DNA of 64,000 nucleotides from Gammaproteobacteria bacterium. GTDB taxonomy: Bacteria; Pseudomonadota; Gammaproteobacteria; Acidiferrobacterales; Sulfurifustaceae. The notes under the pieces were generated by a model that saw only the letters and a list, made by a program, of their open reading frames with translations, searched no databases and was not told the origin of the DNA. The stretch covers positions 28,655-92,654 of the forward strand of contig SCRL01000029.1 in NCBI GenBank assembly GCA_004298065.1. The letters are read 5' to 3'. Made by a program: the position numbers and the translations under genes. The first letter of the stretch is position 1. Every line of letters begins with the position of its first letter. Positions 16,672 through 25,591 of the stretch are shown here, in pieces.

Positions 16672-17799
16672 ATGCGTTTGGTTTTCTTCGGGTGGCTGTG
16701 GCCGTTGCTGTTTTTCTGGTTGGCCGCTCCGGTCGTCGCGCACGAAATCCGGCCGGCGGTGGTCACGGTTACTTTCGAGCAGGGCCAGTACCGCATCGAG
16801 ATCAGCACCAACATGGAAGCGGCACTCGCGGGCGTGAGCCCGCGCCACAAGGACACGAGCGAATCGCCGCAGGCGAAACTCTACGACGAGTTGCGCCAGC
16901 TGCCGCCCGCCGCGCTGCGGGCGCGCATCGAGGCGTTCCAGAAGAAATTCCTCGACGGTATCCAGATCGAGTTCGACGGCGAGCGCGTGACGCCGGCGCT
17001 CGACACGGTCGAGGTGCCAGAGGCCGGCGACCTGCGCGTCGCGCGCCTGTCGGTGGTGAAGCTCTCGGGCGCCATTCCGTCCGGGGCGAAGGTGTTCCGC
17101 TGGCGCTACGCCGCCGAGTTCGGCGACAACGTCGTGCGCCTGCGCGCGGGACCAGATGGAAAACTGGAAGCGGTGTGGCTCAAGGAGGGCGAGAAGAGCG
17201 AACCGTACGTGCTTGGCATGGGCCTCAAGCCGCGCACCCGCGCCGAGATCGCGTGGCAATACACCGCGCTCGGTTTCACCCACATCCTGCCCTACGGGCT
17301 CGACCATATTTTGTTCGTGCTCGGGCTGTTCCTGCTAAGCGTGCACTGGCGGCCGCTGCTCATTCAGGTGACGTCGTTCACCGTGGCGCACTCGATCACG
17401 CTCGGGCTTTCCATCTACGGCGTGTTCTCGCTGCCGCCGACGATCGTCGAGCCGTTGATCGCCGCGTCCATCGTCTACGTCGCGGTCGAGAACATCCTCA
17501 CCTCCACGTTGCACGCGTGGCGGCCATTCGTGGTGTTCGGCTTCGGGTTGTTGCACGGCCTCGGTTTCGCCGGCGTGCTGCATGAGGTCGGTCTGCCGCG
17601 CAGCGAGTTCCTTACCGGCCTCATCACCTTCAATGTCGGCGTCGAGCTCGGCCAGCTCGCGGTGATCACGTTGGCGTTCCTGCTGGTGGGGTATTGGGGC
17701 AAAGACCGGCCGTGGTACCGCGCGCGCGTGATCGTGCCGTCCTCGGGCGCGATCGCCCTCACCGGCGCGTACTGGACCGTCGAGCGCGTGTTTCTCTAA
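16672..17799 (+). CDS. HupE/UreJ-family membrane protein with periplasmic domain
   Basis: 375 aa. A signal peptide (mature start HEIRP) leads into a periplasmic domain of about 200 residues, then a membrane part of six or so helices beginning FTHILPYGLDHILFVLGLFL. The HxxxxGxDH motif and later GFGLLHGLGFAGVL are typical of HupE/UreJ_2, linked to nickel or cobalt permeases. The ATG at 16672 gives the signal peptide; the longer GTG start at 16624 lacks support. It is divergent from the DUF4198 gene. Confidence 0.82.
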   Translation: MRLVFFGWLWPLLFFWLAAPVVAHEIRPAVVTVTFEQGQYRIEISTNMEAALAGVSPRHKDTSESPQAKLYDELRQLPPAALRARIEAFQKKFLDGIQIEFDGERVTPALDTVEVPEAGDLRVARLSVVKLSGAIPSGAKVFRWRYAAEFGDNVVRLRAGPDGKLEAVWLKEGEKSEPYVLGMGLKPRTRAEIAWQYTALGFTHILPYGLDHILFVLGLFLLSVHWRPLLIQVTSFTVAHSITLGLSIYGVFSLPPTIVEPLIAASIVYVAVENILTSTLHAWRPFVVFGFGLLHGLGFAGVLHEVGLPRSEFLTGLITFNVGVELGQLAVITLAFLLVGYWGKDRPWYRARVIVPSSGAIALTGAYWTVERVFL

Positions 17800-18524
17800 C
17801 CGCCGAGCGCGGCGCGCAGTTCGCCGATGGCGAAGGTCTCGATCAGGTCGGCGCCGCGCGCGACGAGTTTGCGCGCCATTTCGGGGTCATCAACCTCATA
17901 GATAACGACCTTGGCGCCGGGAAAGCGCAGCTTCCCCCACCACGGCAGGCCGTTCACGTCGCAGAACAGGAACTCCGGCGCCAGCGCGGCGAGCGCCTTT
18001 TGCTTTCGTTCGCGCCACTGTTCGATCACCGCGCCCACGCGCCAGCCAGCGCGCTTCGCCGCCGCCAGCGGTTCCAGCGCAAATGAAATCAGGACGCAGC
18101 GGGTTTGCGCCGGCCGCAGGTCGCGGAGCACGCGCGTGAGCACGGCGTCGGCGCCGAAGCTGTTCAATGCCTCGCGCTTGAGCTCGACGAAGGCGGTGAC
18201 TTCCGGGTGCCGGGCGAGCAGCGCCGCGAGCTCGGCGAGTGACGGGATGCGTTCGTGCGCGTAGCGCGTGCCGAAGCGTCCGGGCTCGCTTGCGGGAAAT
18301 CGCCGCAATTCCTCGAACGTGTAGTGCGAAATAGTGCCTTCCATGCCGCAGACGCGCCGGATGTTTTCGTCGTGAAACAGCACCGGCACCTGATCGCGCG
18401 TCAGCTGCACGTCCACCTCGACGTAGCGCGCCCCGGCGGCGATCGCACCCTCGAGGCTGGCGAGCGTGTTCTCCGGAAAGCGCCGCGGATAGCCGCGGTG
18501 GGCGACGAACTCGGGTTGGGACAT
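17796..18524 (-). CDS. Glycerophosphodiester phosphodiesterase
   Basis: 242 aa. It has GDPD motifs: FVAHRGYPRRFPENTLASLE at the N-terminus (catalytic His and the HRG/EN pair), VEVDVQLTRDQVPVLFHDENIRR, and the C-terminal DLIETFAIGEL. It is cytoplasmic, with no signal peptide, so it resembles UgpQ in location. It cleaves glycerophosphodiesters to glycerol-3-phosphate. The 3' end overlaps the convergent HupE-like gene by 4 bp. Confidence 0.9.
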   Translation of the reverse strand: MSQPEFVAHRGYPRRFPENTLASLEGAIAAGARYVEVDVQLTRDQVPVLFHDENIRRVCGMEGTISHYTFEELRRFPASEPGRFGTRYAHERIPSLAELAALLARHPEVTAFVELKREALNSFGADAVLTRVLRDLRPAQTRCVLISFALEPLAAAKRAGWRVGAVIEQWRERKQKALAALAPEFLFCDVNGLPWWGKLRFPGAKVVIYEVDDPEMARKLVARGADLIETFAIGELRAALGG

Positions 18525-18626
18525 GCGCCAACTGTAGCATCCCTCGCCGGGCGGTTGATGCAGGTCAAGCCGGCGCGGGCGTGAATACAGAAGAATCTGT
18601 CGTGTCCGAACACAACGAGACACGAC

Positions 18627-19796
18627 ATGGTCAAGGCACGGAAGGCGGTATTAACAGGTGTGGTAGCCCTTTTGGCGATCGCAGGCGGACATCATCTTTT
18701 GGCCTCGCCGGCCGGAATGGAGAGGGGCCCGCCGGCGAAGCGCGAGGGCACGCCGGTCAAGGTGACCGAAGAGATGCGCGGCGCCGGCATGGTGTCGAGC
18801 GGTGTGGAACTGCCGGCGATCCCGCCGGTCACCGGCAACCGCAAGCAGCCGGTGCCGTCCTGGGGCAAGCCGCTGCCGTTCCCGATTGTGATCGCCGACC
18901 GGCGCAACAACCGCCTGATCGAGATCGCGCCCGACAAGCGCATCGTCTGGGAATTTCCCTCGCCCGATCTCGTACTTTACCGCGGCAACGAGGACGTGAA
19001 CTTCTCCGAGGACGGCAGGCGGCTGGCCGTGAGCGAGGAGGACAATTACGACGTACACATCGTCGACTACGAGAAGAAGGCCGTCACCTGGACCTTCGGC
19101 GTGCCGGACACGCGCGGCAGCGGCGCGCGCCACCTCAATTACCCGGACGACGCCCACCTGCTGTCCGACGGCAAGTTCCTGACCGCCGACATCCGCAACT
19201 GCCGCGTGCTCATCATCGATCCGGCGACAAACCGGATCGACACCCAGTGGGGCCGCGCGGGCGATCGCAAGTACTGCCGGCACAACCCGCCGCACGAACT
19301 CGGGCTGCCCAACGGCGCGACGCCGCTGGAGAACGGCGACATCCTGGTGACCGAGATCGTCGATTCGTGGATCACGCGCCTCACGCGCCAGGGCGAGGTC
19401 GTGTGGGCGCGGCGCGCGCCCAAGGTGCGCTATCCGTCCGATGCGTTCCCGACGGTGGACGGCAAGCAGGTGATCGTCGCCGACTTCGCCAAGCCCGGGC
19501 GCGTGGTGATCTTCGACCCCGCGACCGGAAAGCTAACATGGGAGTATTTCGTGAAGGAGGGCGAGAAGATGCTGGACCATCCCTCGCTCGCGCGCGAGCT
19601 GCCGGTAACCGGCGACATCATTGTCGCCGACGACCTGCGCCACCGCGTGGTCGTGATCGACCGTCAGACGAAAGAGATCATCTGGCAGTACGGCGTAACC
19701 GACCAGACCGGCCACGCGCCCGGCTATCTTTGGTATCCGGACGGCTTCGACCTCGACGTGTTCCGCGACTGGAAGAAGGCGCTCGGCGTGCGCTGA
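18627..19796 (+). CDS. Exported beta-propeller protein (PQQ/NHL-like repeats)
   Basis: 389 aa with an N-terminal hydrophobic segment (AVLTGVVALLAIAGGHHLLA). The body carries about six propeller-type repeats such as VIADRRNNRLIEIAPDKRIVWEF, LTADIRNCRVLIIDPATN and VADDLRHRVVVIDRQTKEI, which resemble arylsulfotransferase-like or NHL repeat proteins. No catalytic residues could be assigned. A binding or scaffold role in the periplasm is likely. It is followed 61 bp later by an MFS gene on the same strand. Confidence 0.68.
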   Translation: MVKARKAVLTGVVALLAIAGGHHLLASPAGMERGPPAKREGTPVKVTEEMRGAGMVSSGVELPAIPPVTGNRKQPVPSWGKPLPFPIVIADRRNNRLIEIAPDKRIVWEFPSPDLVLYRGNEDVNFSEDGRRLAVSEEDNYDVHIVDYEKKAVTWTFGVPDTRGSGARHLNYPDDAHLLSDGKFLTADIRNCRVLIIDPATNRIDTQWGRAGDRKYCRHNPPHELGLPNGATPLENGDILVTEIVDSWITRLTRQGEVVWARRAPKVRYPSDAFPTVDGKQVIVADFAKPGRVVIFDPATGKLTWEYFVKEGEKMLDHPSLARELPVTGDIIVADDLRHRVVVIDRQTKEIIWQYGVTDQTGHAPGYLWYPDGFDLDVFRDWKKALGVR

Positions 19797-19857
19797 CACG
19801 ACGCGCACAAAAGCTCAAGACATGTGATGCGGCGCGGATTGCCGTATGCTCGTGCGC

Positions 19858-21051
19858 ATGAGCGAAATGAAGCGCAACGTCTGGCTGTTGTCCGGCTGTC
19901 AGGCGTTGATGAACTCCGGCAACTCGCTGCTGATCGCCACCTCGGCGCTGGTGGGTTTCCAGCTGTCGCCCGACAAGTCGCTCGCCACGTTGCCGCTGGC
20001 GCTGCAATATTTCACCAGCATGCTGACGACCATCCCGGCGTCGTTCCTGATGAAAGCCATCGGACGCCGGGGCGGGTTCGTGGTCGGGACGCTGTTCGGC
20101 CTGGCCGGCGCCGGGCTCGCCGCCACGGGCATCGTGGTCGGCAATTTCGTCTACTTCTGCCTGGCCGCGGCACTGATCGGCGCGTTCAACGGTTTTGGCA
20201 TGTACTACCGGTTCGCCGCCGCCGACACGGCCACGCCCGACTACAAGAGCCGCGCCATCTCCTTCGTCGTCGCCGGCGGCGTGGTGGCGGCGGTCGTCGG
20301 GCCGAACCTGGCGAACTGGACCCGCGACTGGCTGTCCGGCATCGAATTCGCCGGCAGCTACCTGAGCCTGCTCGGTATCTACGGGTTGTCGTTGGTGACG
20401 TTGCTGTTCGTGCGCATCCCGGCACCCACGGTCGCGCAGGCGCACGCGCACGGGCGGCCGCTGGCCGTCGTCGCGCGCCAGCCGGCGTTCATCGTGGCGC
20501 TTGCCGCCGGCGCGCTCGGTTACGGCGTGATGGCGCTGGTGATGACCGCGACGCCGCTCGCCATGCACCAGCACGCGCACGCGTTCGCCGACACCGCGTT
20601 CGTGATCGAGTGGCACCTGATCGGCATGTTCGCGCCGTCGTTCTTCACCGGCCATCTGATCCGCCGCTTCGGCACGCTCAACGTGATGCTCGCGGGCGTC
20701 GCGTTCAGCATCGGCAGCGTCGCGATGGGTCTCGCGGGCACGGCGGTGGCGCACTTCTGGGTCGCGCTCACGCTGCTCGGGGTGGGGTGGAATTTCCTGT
20801 TCGTCGGCGCGACCGCGCTGCTGACCGAGACCTATACCGAGACCGAGAAGGCCAAGACCGAGGCGCTGAACAACTTCGCGGTGTTCACCGCGATTACCCT
20901 CTCGAATCTCTCGGCCGGGGCGCTGCAGCACCACTTCGGCTGGCGCACGGTGAATGTCGGCGTGTTGCCCCTGATCGCCGTAATCCTCGGCGCGCTGCTG
21001 TGGCTGCGCGCGCGCCGTGCCGCCGCGGCGGCCGTCAGCCCGGCCGAGTGA
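19858..21051 (+). CDS. Major facilitator superfamily transporter
   Basis: 397 aa, about 12 transmembrane helices. The loop between helices 2 and 3 contains the MFS motif A region (FLMKAIGRRGGFVVG). The N-terminus KRNVWLLSGCQALMNSGNSLL is typical of a group of uncharacterised proteobacterial MFS proteins. Starts at 19846 and 19858 are both possible; the second fits homologous N-termini. Its substrate is unknown. The last 17 bp overlap the convergent c-di-GMP gene. Confidence 0.82.
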   Translation: MSEMKRNVWLLSGCQALMNSGNSLLIATSALVGFQLSPDKSLATLPLALQYFTSMLTTIPASFLMKAIGRRGGFVVGTLFGLAGAGLAATGIVVGNFVYFCLAAALIGAFNGFGMYYRFAAADTATPDYKSRAISFVVAGGVVAAVVGPNLANWTRDWLSGIEFAGSYLSLLGIYGLSLVTLLFVRIPAPTVAQAHAHGRPLAVVARQPAFIVALAAGALGYGVMALVMTATPLAMHQHAHAFADTAFVIEWHLIGMFAPSFFTGHLIRRFGTLNVMLAGVAFSIGSVAMGLAGTAVAHFWVALTLLGVGWNFLFVGATALLTETYTETEKAKTEALNNFAVFTAITLSNLSAGALQHHFGWRTVNVGVLPLIAVILGALLWLRARRAAAAAVSPAE

Positions 21052-23608
21052 ACGTAAGCTCCGGCCCCGGCCGGCCGATGTAAAACCCCTGGGCGTAGTC
21101 CACGCCGAGCTCGCGCAGCACCGCGAGGATGTCGGCGCTTTCCACGTACTCGGCCACGACCTGTTTCCCCAGGCTGTGCGCCACGTCGGTCATCGCCTTC
21201 ACCAGCGCCCGGTTCTGCGGATTCATCGGCAGATCGCGTACGAAACTGCCGTCGATCTTGACGGTATCCACCGGCAGCACGCGCAGGTGCGCGAACGAGG
21301 TGAAGCCGACACCGAAGTCATCGAGCACGAAGCGGCAGCCGAGCGCGCGCAGCGGCTCCATGAAGGCCTTGGCGCGCAGCAGGTTGCGCACCGCGGCGGT
21401 CTCGGTGATCTCGAACAGCACGCGTCCCGGGGTGACGCCGCCCTCGTCGAACACGCGCTGGAGCCAGCGGAACAGCGCGTCGTCGCCCAGGTGCGCGCCG
21501 CTGATATTGATCGCGAGCGAAACGTCGCGTCCCGCGGCCTCGAGGCCGGCGAGATGGCTGAAGGCGAGCTCGAGCACGCGGTAGTCGAGGCGCGTAATCA
21601 GCCCCGATTTTTCGGCCGCGGGAATGAAGTCGCCCGGAAACACGAGCGTGCCATCGGGTTCCTGCAGGCGCACCAGCGCCTCGTAGTGGCGCACCGTTCG
21701 GTCCGCGATGCGCAGCACCGGCTGGAAGTGCAGCACCAGACGCCCCTCCTCGATCGCGGTGTGCAGCCGTTGCAGCCAGTAGTGCGTGCGTGTTTCCTGT
21801 TCGCGCAGTTCGGCGCTGAAGACCAGGATGGCATCGAGCGGGTGTTCCTGCGCCTGGCGCAGGGTGATTTCCGCGCGCGACACCAGCTCCTCGGCGCTCG
21901 CGCCGTGCTCGGGGTAGCAGGTGACGCCGACCTTGCCGGTCAGGTGCAACAGCTCGCCGCGCACCTCGTGCGTCAGGTGTCCCAGGCCGGCGAGCAGCTT
22001 CTCCGCCACGGTGCGCGCGCCGGCCTCACCGGTTTCGGGCAGCACGACGAGAAAACGATTGCCGCCAAGGCGCGCGACCAGGGTTTCCTCGTCGCGCCCG
22101 ACCAGGTCGGCGCCGCGCACCGTGCGCCGCAAAAACTCGCCCACCTGCACCAGGATCGCATCGCCCACCTGGCGGCCGTACATCTCGTTGATCTGCACGA
22201 ACCGGTCGATGCCGAGATTGAGACAGGCGAGCAGACGCTGGTTGCGTCGCGCCAGTTCGAGCAGGTTTGCGAGCACCAGCAGGATGCCGCGCTGGTTCAA
22301 AAGCCCCGTGACCGGGTCGTGGTCGGTGAGGTACTCGGCCTCGTGTTCGGCGCGTCGCTGGTCGGTCAGGTCGTGCACCGTACACACGAACAGCCGCTCG
22401 GCGCCGATCTTCGCCGGGGCGATGCCGAGCCGGATCGGAAATGTCTCGCCGTCGGCCCGCAGGCCGGTGGATTCCAGCGCGAGGTTCGACTGGCCGGCGG
22501 GCCGGCGCAGCAGCTCGCGTAGACGCCGGTGCAGCTGCACGGCCTCGATCTCGGTGAACAGGGCGCGCAGCGCCGCGCCGCCGAGACCGCCCGATTCACG
22601 CCGGAACATGCGCTCGGCGGCACGGTTCGCGGAGCGCACGATGCCATGCGCGTCGAGCGTGAGGATGCCCTCGACGGCGGTGTTGAGCACGGCGCTGTTG
22701 AAGGCGTTGGCGCGCTTGAGCAGGCGGTAGCGCGCGTAGGCGCCGAAGCCGACGGCGAGCGTCAGCACGGCGATAATCAGGTACACGACCCGTTCGGTGG
22801 TCCACAACGGCGGCGGCGTACCGTACCAGCGCTCGTAGATTGCCCGATAATGCGGCGTGCCGGTGAACGCCACGATCTCCTTGTTCAGGATATCGAGCAG
22901 CGCACGGTTTCCCTTGCGTACCGCGACCGCGCGTTCGAGCACGATGAGCGGCGGCCCGATGCGTCGGATACGGTGCGTCAGGTTGAGCTGATGCGCCATC
23001 TGCTCGACGGTCGGGTCGGGATAGACGAGGGCATCCACCTCGCCGCGGTCCAGCGCCGCCAGCATCTCGCCGATGGTGTCGTAGTCGCGCAGTTTTATTC
23101 CCATGCGATCGCGCAGCAGCTCGTGGGCGACATTGATTTTGCCCGAGGCAATGCGGCGGCCCTTCGCGATCAGATCGTCGAGACTTTTAACGTCGCGCAT
23201 CTCGGCGCGCACGAACACCGAGACCGGCGTGCGCGTGAGCGGCAGGCTGAAGTCGAAGTCCTTCTGGCGCGCGGGGGTGATGCCGAGGTTGGGGATAAGA
23301 TCCGCGTCGCCGGCCCACAGGGTGTCGCGCGCCTCCCCCCAAGTGCGCGTCGGCCGGTAGACGATGTGCAGTTTGGCGCGCGCGGCGAGCTCCTCCATGA
23401 CCTCGATGCCGAAACCGGTGGGGACGTTGTTGCCGGTGACCTGGAACACCGGCGGGAACTGTTCCGGGAACACGGCGATCAGCGTGCGCTGCTTCGGGTC
23501 GTGTGCGGCCGGTGTCGGCGTCGGCCAGATCGAAGACAAGGCGAAACACGCCGACAATGCCAGCGCCCGTCCCCAACCGATGCCGAGAATTCTGTGTCCC
23601 GTTCGCAT
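21035..23608 (-). CDS. Substrate-binding / PAS / degenerate GGDEF / EAL signalling protein
   Basis: 857 aa. The order is: signal peptide, periplasmic SBP_bac_3 domain (about 30-265, with FPPVFQVTGNNVPTGFGIEVM), a membrane helix near residue 275, PAS, GGDEF-like and EAL. The cyclase signature is GGNRF, so cyclase activity is probably lost. The EAL domain keeps YEALVRL, NISGAHLG, EITET, DDFGVGFTSF and AEYVES, so c-di-GMP hydrolysis looks possible. It probably senses a small ligand outside and lowers c-di-GMP inside. The start is at 23608; an upstream TTG is unlikely. Confidence 0.88.
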   Translation of the reverse strand: MRTGHRILGIGWGRALALSACFALSSIWPTPTPAAHDPKQRTLIAVFPEQFPPVFQVTGNNVPTGFGIEVMEELAARAKLHIVYRPTRTWGEARDTLWAGDADLIPNLGITPARQKDFDFSLPLTRTPVSVFVRAEMRDVKSLDDLIAKGRRIASGKINVAHELLRDRMGIKLRDYDTIGEMLAALDRGEVDALVYPDPTVEQMAHQLNLTHRIRRIGPPLIVLERAVAVRKGNRALLDILNKEIVAFTGTPHYRAIYERWYGTPPPLWTTERVVYLIIAVLTLAVGFGAYARYRLLKRANAFNSAVLNTAVEGILTLDAHGIVRSANRAAERMFRRESGGLGGAALRALFTEIEAVQLHRRLRELLRRPAGQSNLALESTGLRADGETFPIRLGIAPAKIGAERLFVCTVHDLTDQRRAEHEAEYLTDHDPVTGLLNQRGILLVLANLLELARRNQRLLACLNLGIDRFVQINEMYGRQVGDAILVQVGEFLRRTVRGADLVGRDEETLVARLGGNRFLVVLPETGEAGARTVAEKLLAGLGHLTHEVRGELLHLTGKVGVTCYPEHGASAEELVSRAEITLRQAQEHPLDAILVFSAELREQETRTHYWLQRLHTAIEEGRLVLHFQPVLRIADRTVRHYEALVRLQEPDGTLVFPGDFIPAAEKSGLITRLDYRVLELAFSHLAGLEAAGRDVSLAINISGAHLGDDALFRWLQRVFDEGGVTPGRVLFEITETAAVRNLLRAKAFMEPLRALGCRFVLDDFGVGFTSFAHLRVLPVDTVKIDGSFVRDLPMNPQNRALVKAMTDVAHSLGKQVVAEYVESADILAVLRELGVDYAQGFYIGRPGPELTFTRPG

Positions 23609-23705
23609 GGATATCCCCGCGACCGTCCCTGGTACTTGCAATATAGATGTCGGCCGGGGAGACGCCAGCCGGCTTCAAAACAAAACACGTGGGCTTAAGG
23701 GGAAA

Positions 23706-23781
23706 TGGTGGCCGGGGACGGAATTGAACCGCCGACACGCGGATTTTCAATCCGCTGCTCTACCGACTGAGCTACCCGGCC
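23706..23781 (-). tRNA. tRNA-Phe (GAA)
   Basis: A 76-nt cloverleaf including an encoded CCA. The acceptor is GGCCGGG/CCCGGCC, the anticodon stem GCGGA/TCCGC holds loop TTGAAAA with anticodon GAA, and the T-arm is GGCGG-TTCAATT-CCGTC. A strong promoter lies just upstream. Confidence 0.98.
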
Positions 23782-23804
23782 AAGGGTGTCGTAAAGAGCG
23801 GCGC

Positions 23805-23833
23805 ATTATAAGGAAGGGGTCGGGCTTTGTAAA
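23805..23833 (-). promoter_or_regulatory. Sigma-70 promoter of tRNA-Phe
   Basis: TTTACA (23828-23833) and TATAAT (23805-23810) are separated by exactly 17 bases, with a GC-rich discriminator as usual for stable-RNA promoters. It reads on the minus strand into the tRNA. Confidence 0.85.
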
Positions 23834-23865
23834 AATCGGCCGGGAGGCAAAACGCCGGTGTTTTA

Positions 23866-24138
23866 CTACTTCTGCGGTGGGACGTAACCCTCGGGCGGCT
23901 TCGAGCCAGCGCCGAAAAGGAACTTCTCCATCTCCTCCTGGAGGAATTTGCGCGCCTTGGGATCGAGCGGATTCAGCCGGTATTCGTTCATCAGCATGGT
24001 CTGGTGCCCGAGCCACAGCTGCCACGCCTGTTTCGAGACGTTTTCGAAAATGCGCTTACCGAGCTCGCCGGGATAGGTGGGGTAGTCCAACCCCTCGGCC
24101 TCTTTGCCGAGTTTGACGCACTTCACCATGCGAGTCAT
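23866..24138 (-). CDS. yggX: Probable Fe(2+)-trafficking protein YggX
   Basis: 90 aa, the standard length. It matches YggX throughout: [47 protein letters not shown] and the C-terminal EGYVP. The single conserved Cys is C7. YggX protects iron-sulfur proteins from oxidative damage. It overlaps mutY by ATGA; mutY-yggX is a conserved gammaproteobacterial pair, and MutY itself needs a 4Fe-4S cluster. Confidence 0.97.
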   Translation of the reverse strand: MTRMVKCVKLGKEAEGLDYPTYPGELGKRIFENVSKQAWQLWLGHQTMLMNEYRLNPLDPKARKFLQEEMEKFLFGAGSKPPEGYVPPQK

Positions 24139-25187
24139 TTTGTGTTCCTGAATCGTTCGAGCAGTTGTGTTACCGGCGCCGCGAGACCGCGCGCGTCGGG
24201 ACGGTCGACGTTATACCAGACGGTGTCCGCGTGCTCCATGACGCCGTTGCAATTCCCGACAAGGCGCGCGGGTATGGGCGTGATGTCGAGATGAAAATGA
24301 CTGAAGCTGTGACGGAACGCCGGCCACGGCTTCTGCACGTGAATGTCGAGCCCGAAGTGGTCGCGACAGCACGCGCGGATATTTTCGTCCGTGCATTCGG
24401 GCAGGCCCCACAGTCCGCCCCACAGTCCCGCCGGCGGGCGCTTCACCAGCAGCACGCGACCACGGCCATCGCGTACCAACAGCATGTTCGTTTTCTTTAC
24501 CGGCAACGCCTTGCGCTTCGCAGCAGCGGGAAAATCCTGCGGTGTGCCGAGCTTGTACGCCCGGCAATTCTTGCGTACCGGGCAATGGCCGCAGTCGGGG
24601 TTGGCGCGGGTGCACAGCGTGGCGCCGAGGTCCATGATCGCCTGGGTGTAGTCGGCGACGCGCGCGCGCGGCGTGTGCCGTTCCGCGAGCTGCCAGAGTT
24701 TGTCTTCCGTTTCGCGCCGGTTGGGCGGCGCGGCGACGGCGTGGTAGCGCGCGAGCACGCGCTTGACGTTGCCATCGAGGATCGCATGCCGTTGGCCGAA
24801 CGCGAGCGCGAGGATGGCGCCGGCGGTGGAGCGGCCGACGCCGGGCAGGCGCACGACGCTCTCGACATCGCGCGGAAATTTTCCGCCGTGCTCGGCGACG
24901 ATTTGCTTGGCGGCCTGGTGCAGATTGCGTGCGCGGGCGTAGTAGCCGAGCCCGCTCCACAGGTGTAGCACGCTGTCGGTCCGCGCGCGCGCGAGCGCCC
25001 GCACGTCCGGGAACCGGGCAATGAAGCGCGCGAAGTACGGGATGACGGTCGCCACCTGGGTTTGCTGCAGCATGATCTCGGATACCCAGATGCGGTAGGG
25101 ATCGCGCGTGCGTTTCCAGGGCAGGGTTTTGCGCCCGTGCCGGTCATACCAGCGAAGCAGCCGTATGCTGAATGTGTCGCGGTTCAT
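24135..25187 (-). CDS. mutY: A/G-specific adenine glycosylase MutY
   Basis: 350 aa. It has the helix-hairpin-helix motif [18 protein letters not shown], the catalytic Asp in [12 protein letters not shown], the N-terminal [20 protein letters not shown] (active-site Glu) and the 4Fe-4S Cys set C-x6-C-x2-C-x5-C ([17 protein letters not shown]). The C-terminal part is the Nudix-like 8-oxoG reader. It removes adenine opposite 8-oxoguanine. It is coupled to yggX downstream. Confidence 0.97.
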   Translation of the reverse strand: MNRDTFSIRLLRWYDRHGRKTLPWKRTRDPYRIWVSEIMLQQTQVATVIPYFARFIARFPDVRALARARTDSVLHLWSGLGYYARARNLHQAAKQIVAEHGGKFPRDVESVVRLPGVGRSTAGAILALAFGQRHAILDGNVKRVLARYHAVAAPPNRRETEDKLWQLAERHTPRARVADYTQAIMDLGATLCTRANPDCGHCPVRKNCRAYKLGTPQDFPAAAKRKALPVKKTNMLLVRDGRGRVLLVKRPPAGLWGGLWGLPECTDENIRACCRDHFGLDIHVQKPWPAFRHSFSHFHLDITPIPARLVGNCNGVMEHADTVWYNVDRPDARGLAAPVTQLLERFRNTK

Positions 25188-25216
25188 GGCGTGGCTGCCG
25201 GCGGCCCGGCGGGGAA

Positions 25217-25290
25217 TGGAGCGGGTGATGGGAATCGAACCCACGTTAGCAGCTTGGGAAGCTGCAGTTCTACCATTGAACTACACCCGC
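25217..25290 (-). tRNA. tRNA-Gly (CCC)
   Basis: A 74-nt gene including encoded CCA. The acceptor is GCGGGTG, the anticodon stem GCAGC/GCTGC holds loop TTCCCAA with anticodon CCC, and the T-loop is GTTCGATTC. It is complete and likely functional. A damaged second copy lies just upstream on the same strand. Confidence 0.96.
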
Positions 25291-25316
25291 CTACGTTATC
25301 CGCGATTCCCATCACC

Positions 25317-25463
25317 GTGATGGGAAGACTCCGTACGTCCCTGTACTTCGCCCTCCGGGCCAGCGGCGCTTCGTGCCGCTGTTCCGATTTGCTCCCGGCA
25401 AATCTGGTCGAACCCACGTCTAAAGCTTGGGAAGCTGCAGTTCTACCATTGAACTACACCCGC
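25317..25463 (-). pseudogene. Second tRNA-Gly copy split by a small inserted element
   Basis: Bases 25408-25463 repeat the 5' three-quarters of the intact tRNA-Gly (GCGGGTG through GGGTTCGA) with a few changes that break the lower anticodon stem. The missing T-arm 3' half (as GTGATGGGAA on the plus strand, 25317-25326) lies about 80 bp away. The gap 25327-25407 is filled by hairpin-forming sequence. So a tandem tRNA-Gly copy appears to have been interrupted in its T-loop and can no longer fold. Confidence 0.7.
25327..25407. mobile_element. About 81-bp repeat element inside the tRNA-Gly copy
   Basis: It contains GTACAGGGACGTAC (read on the minus strand, 25333-25346) and two hairpins: CAGCGGC/GCCGCTG and GATTTGC-TCCCG-GCAAATC. 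The TCCCG-looped hairpin and the ACAGGGAYGT core recur in the intergenic region at 50404-50740. It has no coding capacity and no recognised transposase, so it would have to move in trans if it is mobile. Confidence 0.5.
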
Positions 25464-25530
25464 GGGAACTGCGAGACGAACGCGGAATAGTGTAGCATTT
25501 TGTTGTAACGGGGATGAAACTGCGACACAT

Positions 25531-25560
25531 GGATGTGCCGATTGCAGTGCCGAGGGATGC
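25531..25560 (+). repeat. Dispersed repeat copy (GGATGTGCCGATT type)
   Basis: This 30-bp block begins GGATGTGCCGATT and ends CCGAGGGATGC. The same beginning and nearly the same end occur at 50561-50589. A diverged version sits inside the MoaD-like gene at 30081-30120 on the other strand. Here it lies in the leader of the small barrel gene. Confidence 0.6.
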
Positions 25561-25591
25561 AAAATTGAAGGACGGGGTACAGGAGGACCAC

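Noticed and set aside
18581..19861. Alternative 426-codon plus-strand frame over the propeller gene
   Set aside because: It is Arg-rich with no domains; the frame at 18627 has clear propeller repeats and a membrane signal.
23834..23865. Terminator after yggX
   Set aside because: The AAAACG/TGTTTT stem is only 6 bp with a wobble pair and no T-run, too weak to claim.
23609..25500. Integrative element at the tRNA genes
   Set aside because: No integrase or attachment duplication of full tRNA 3' ends is present; the tRNA-Gly event is better explained by a small repeat.
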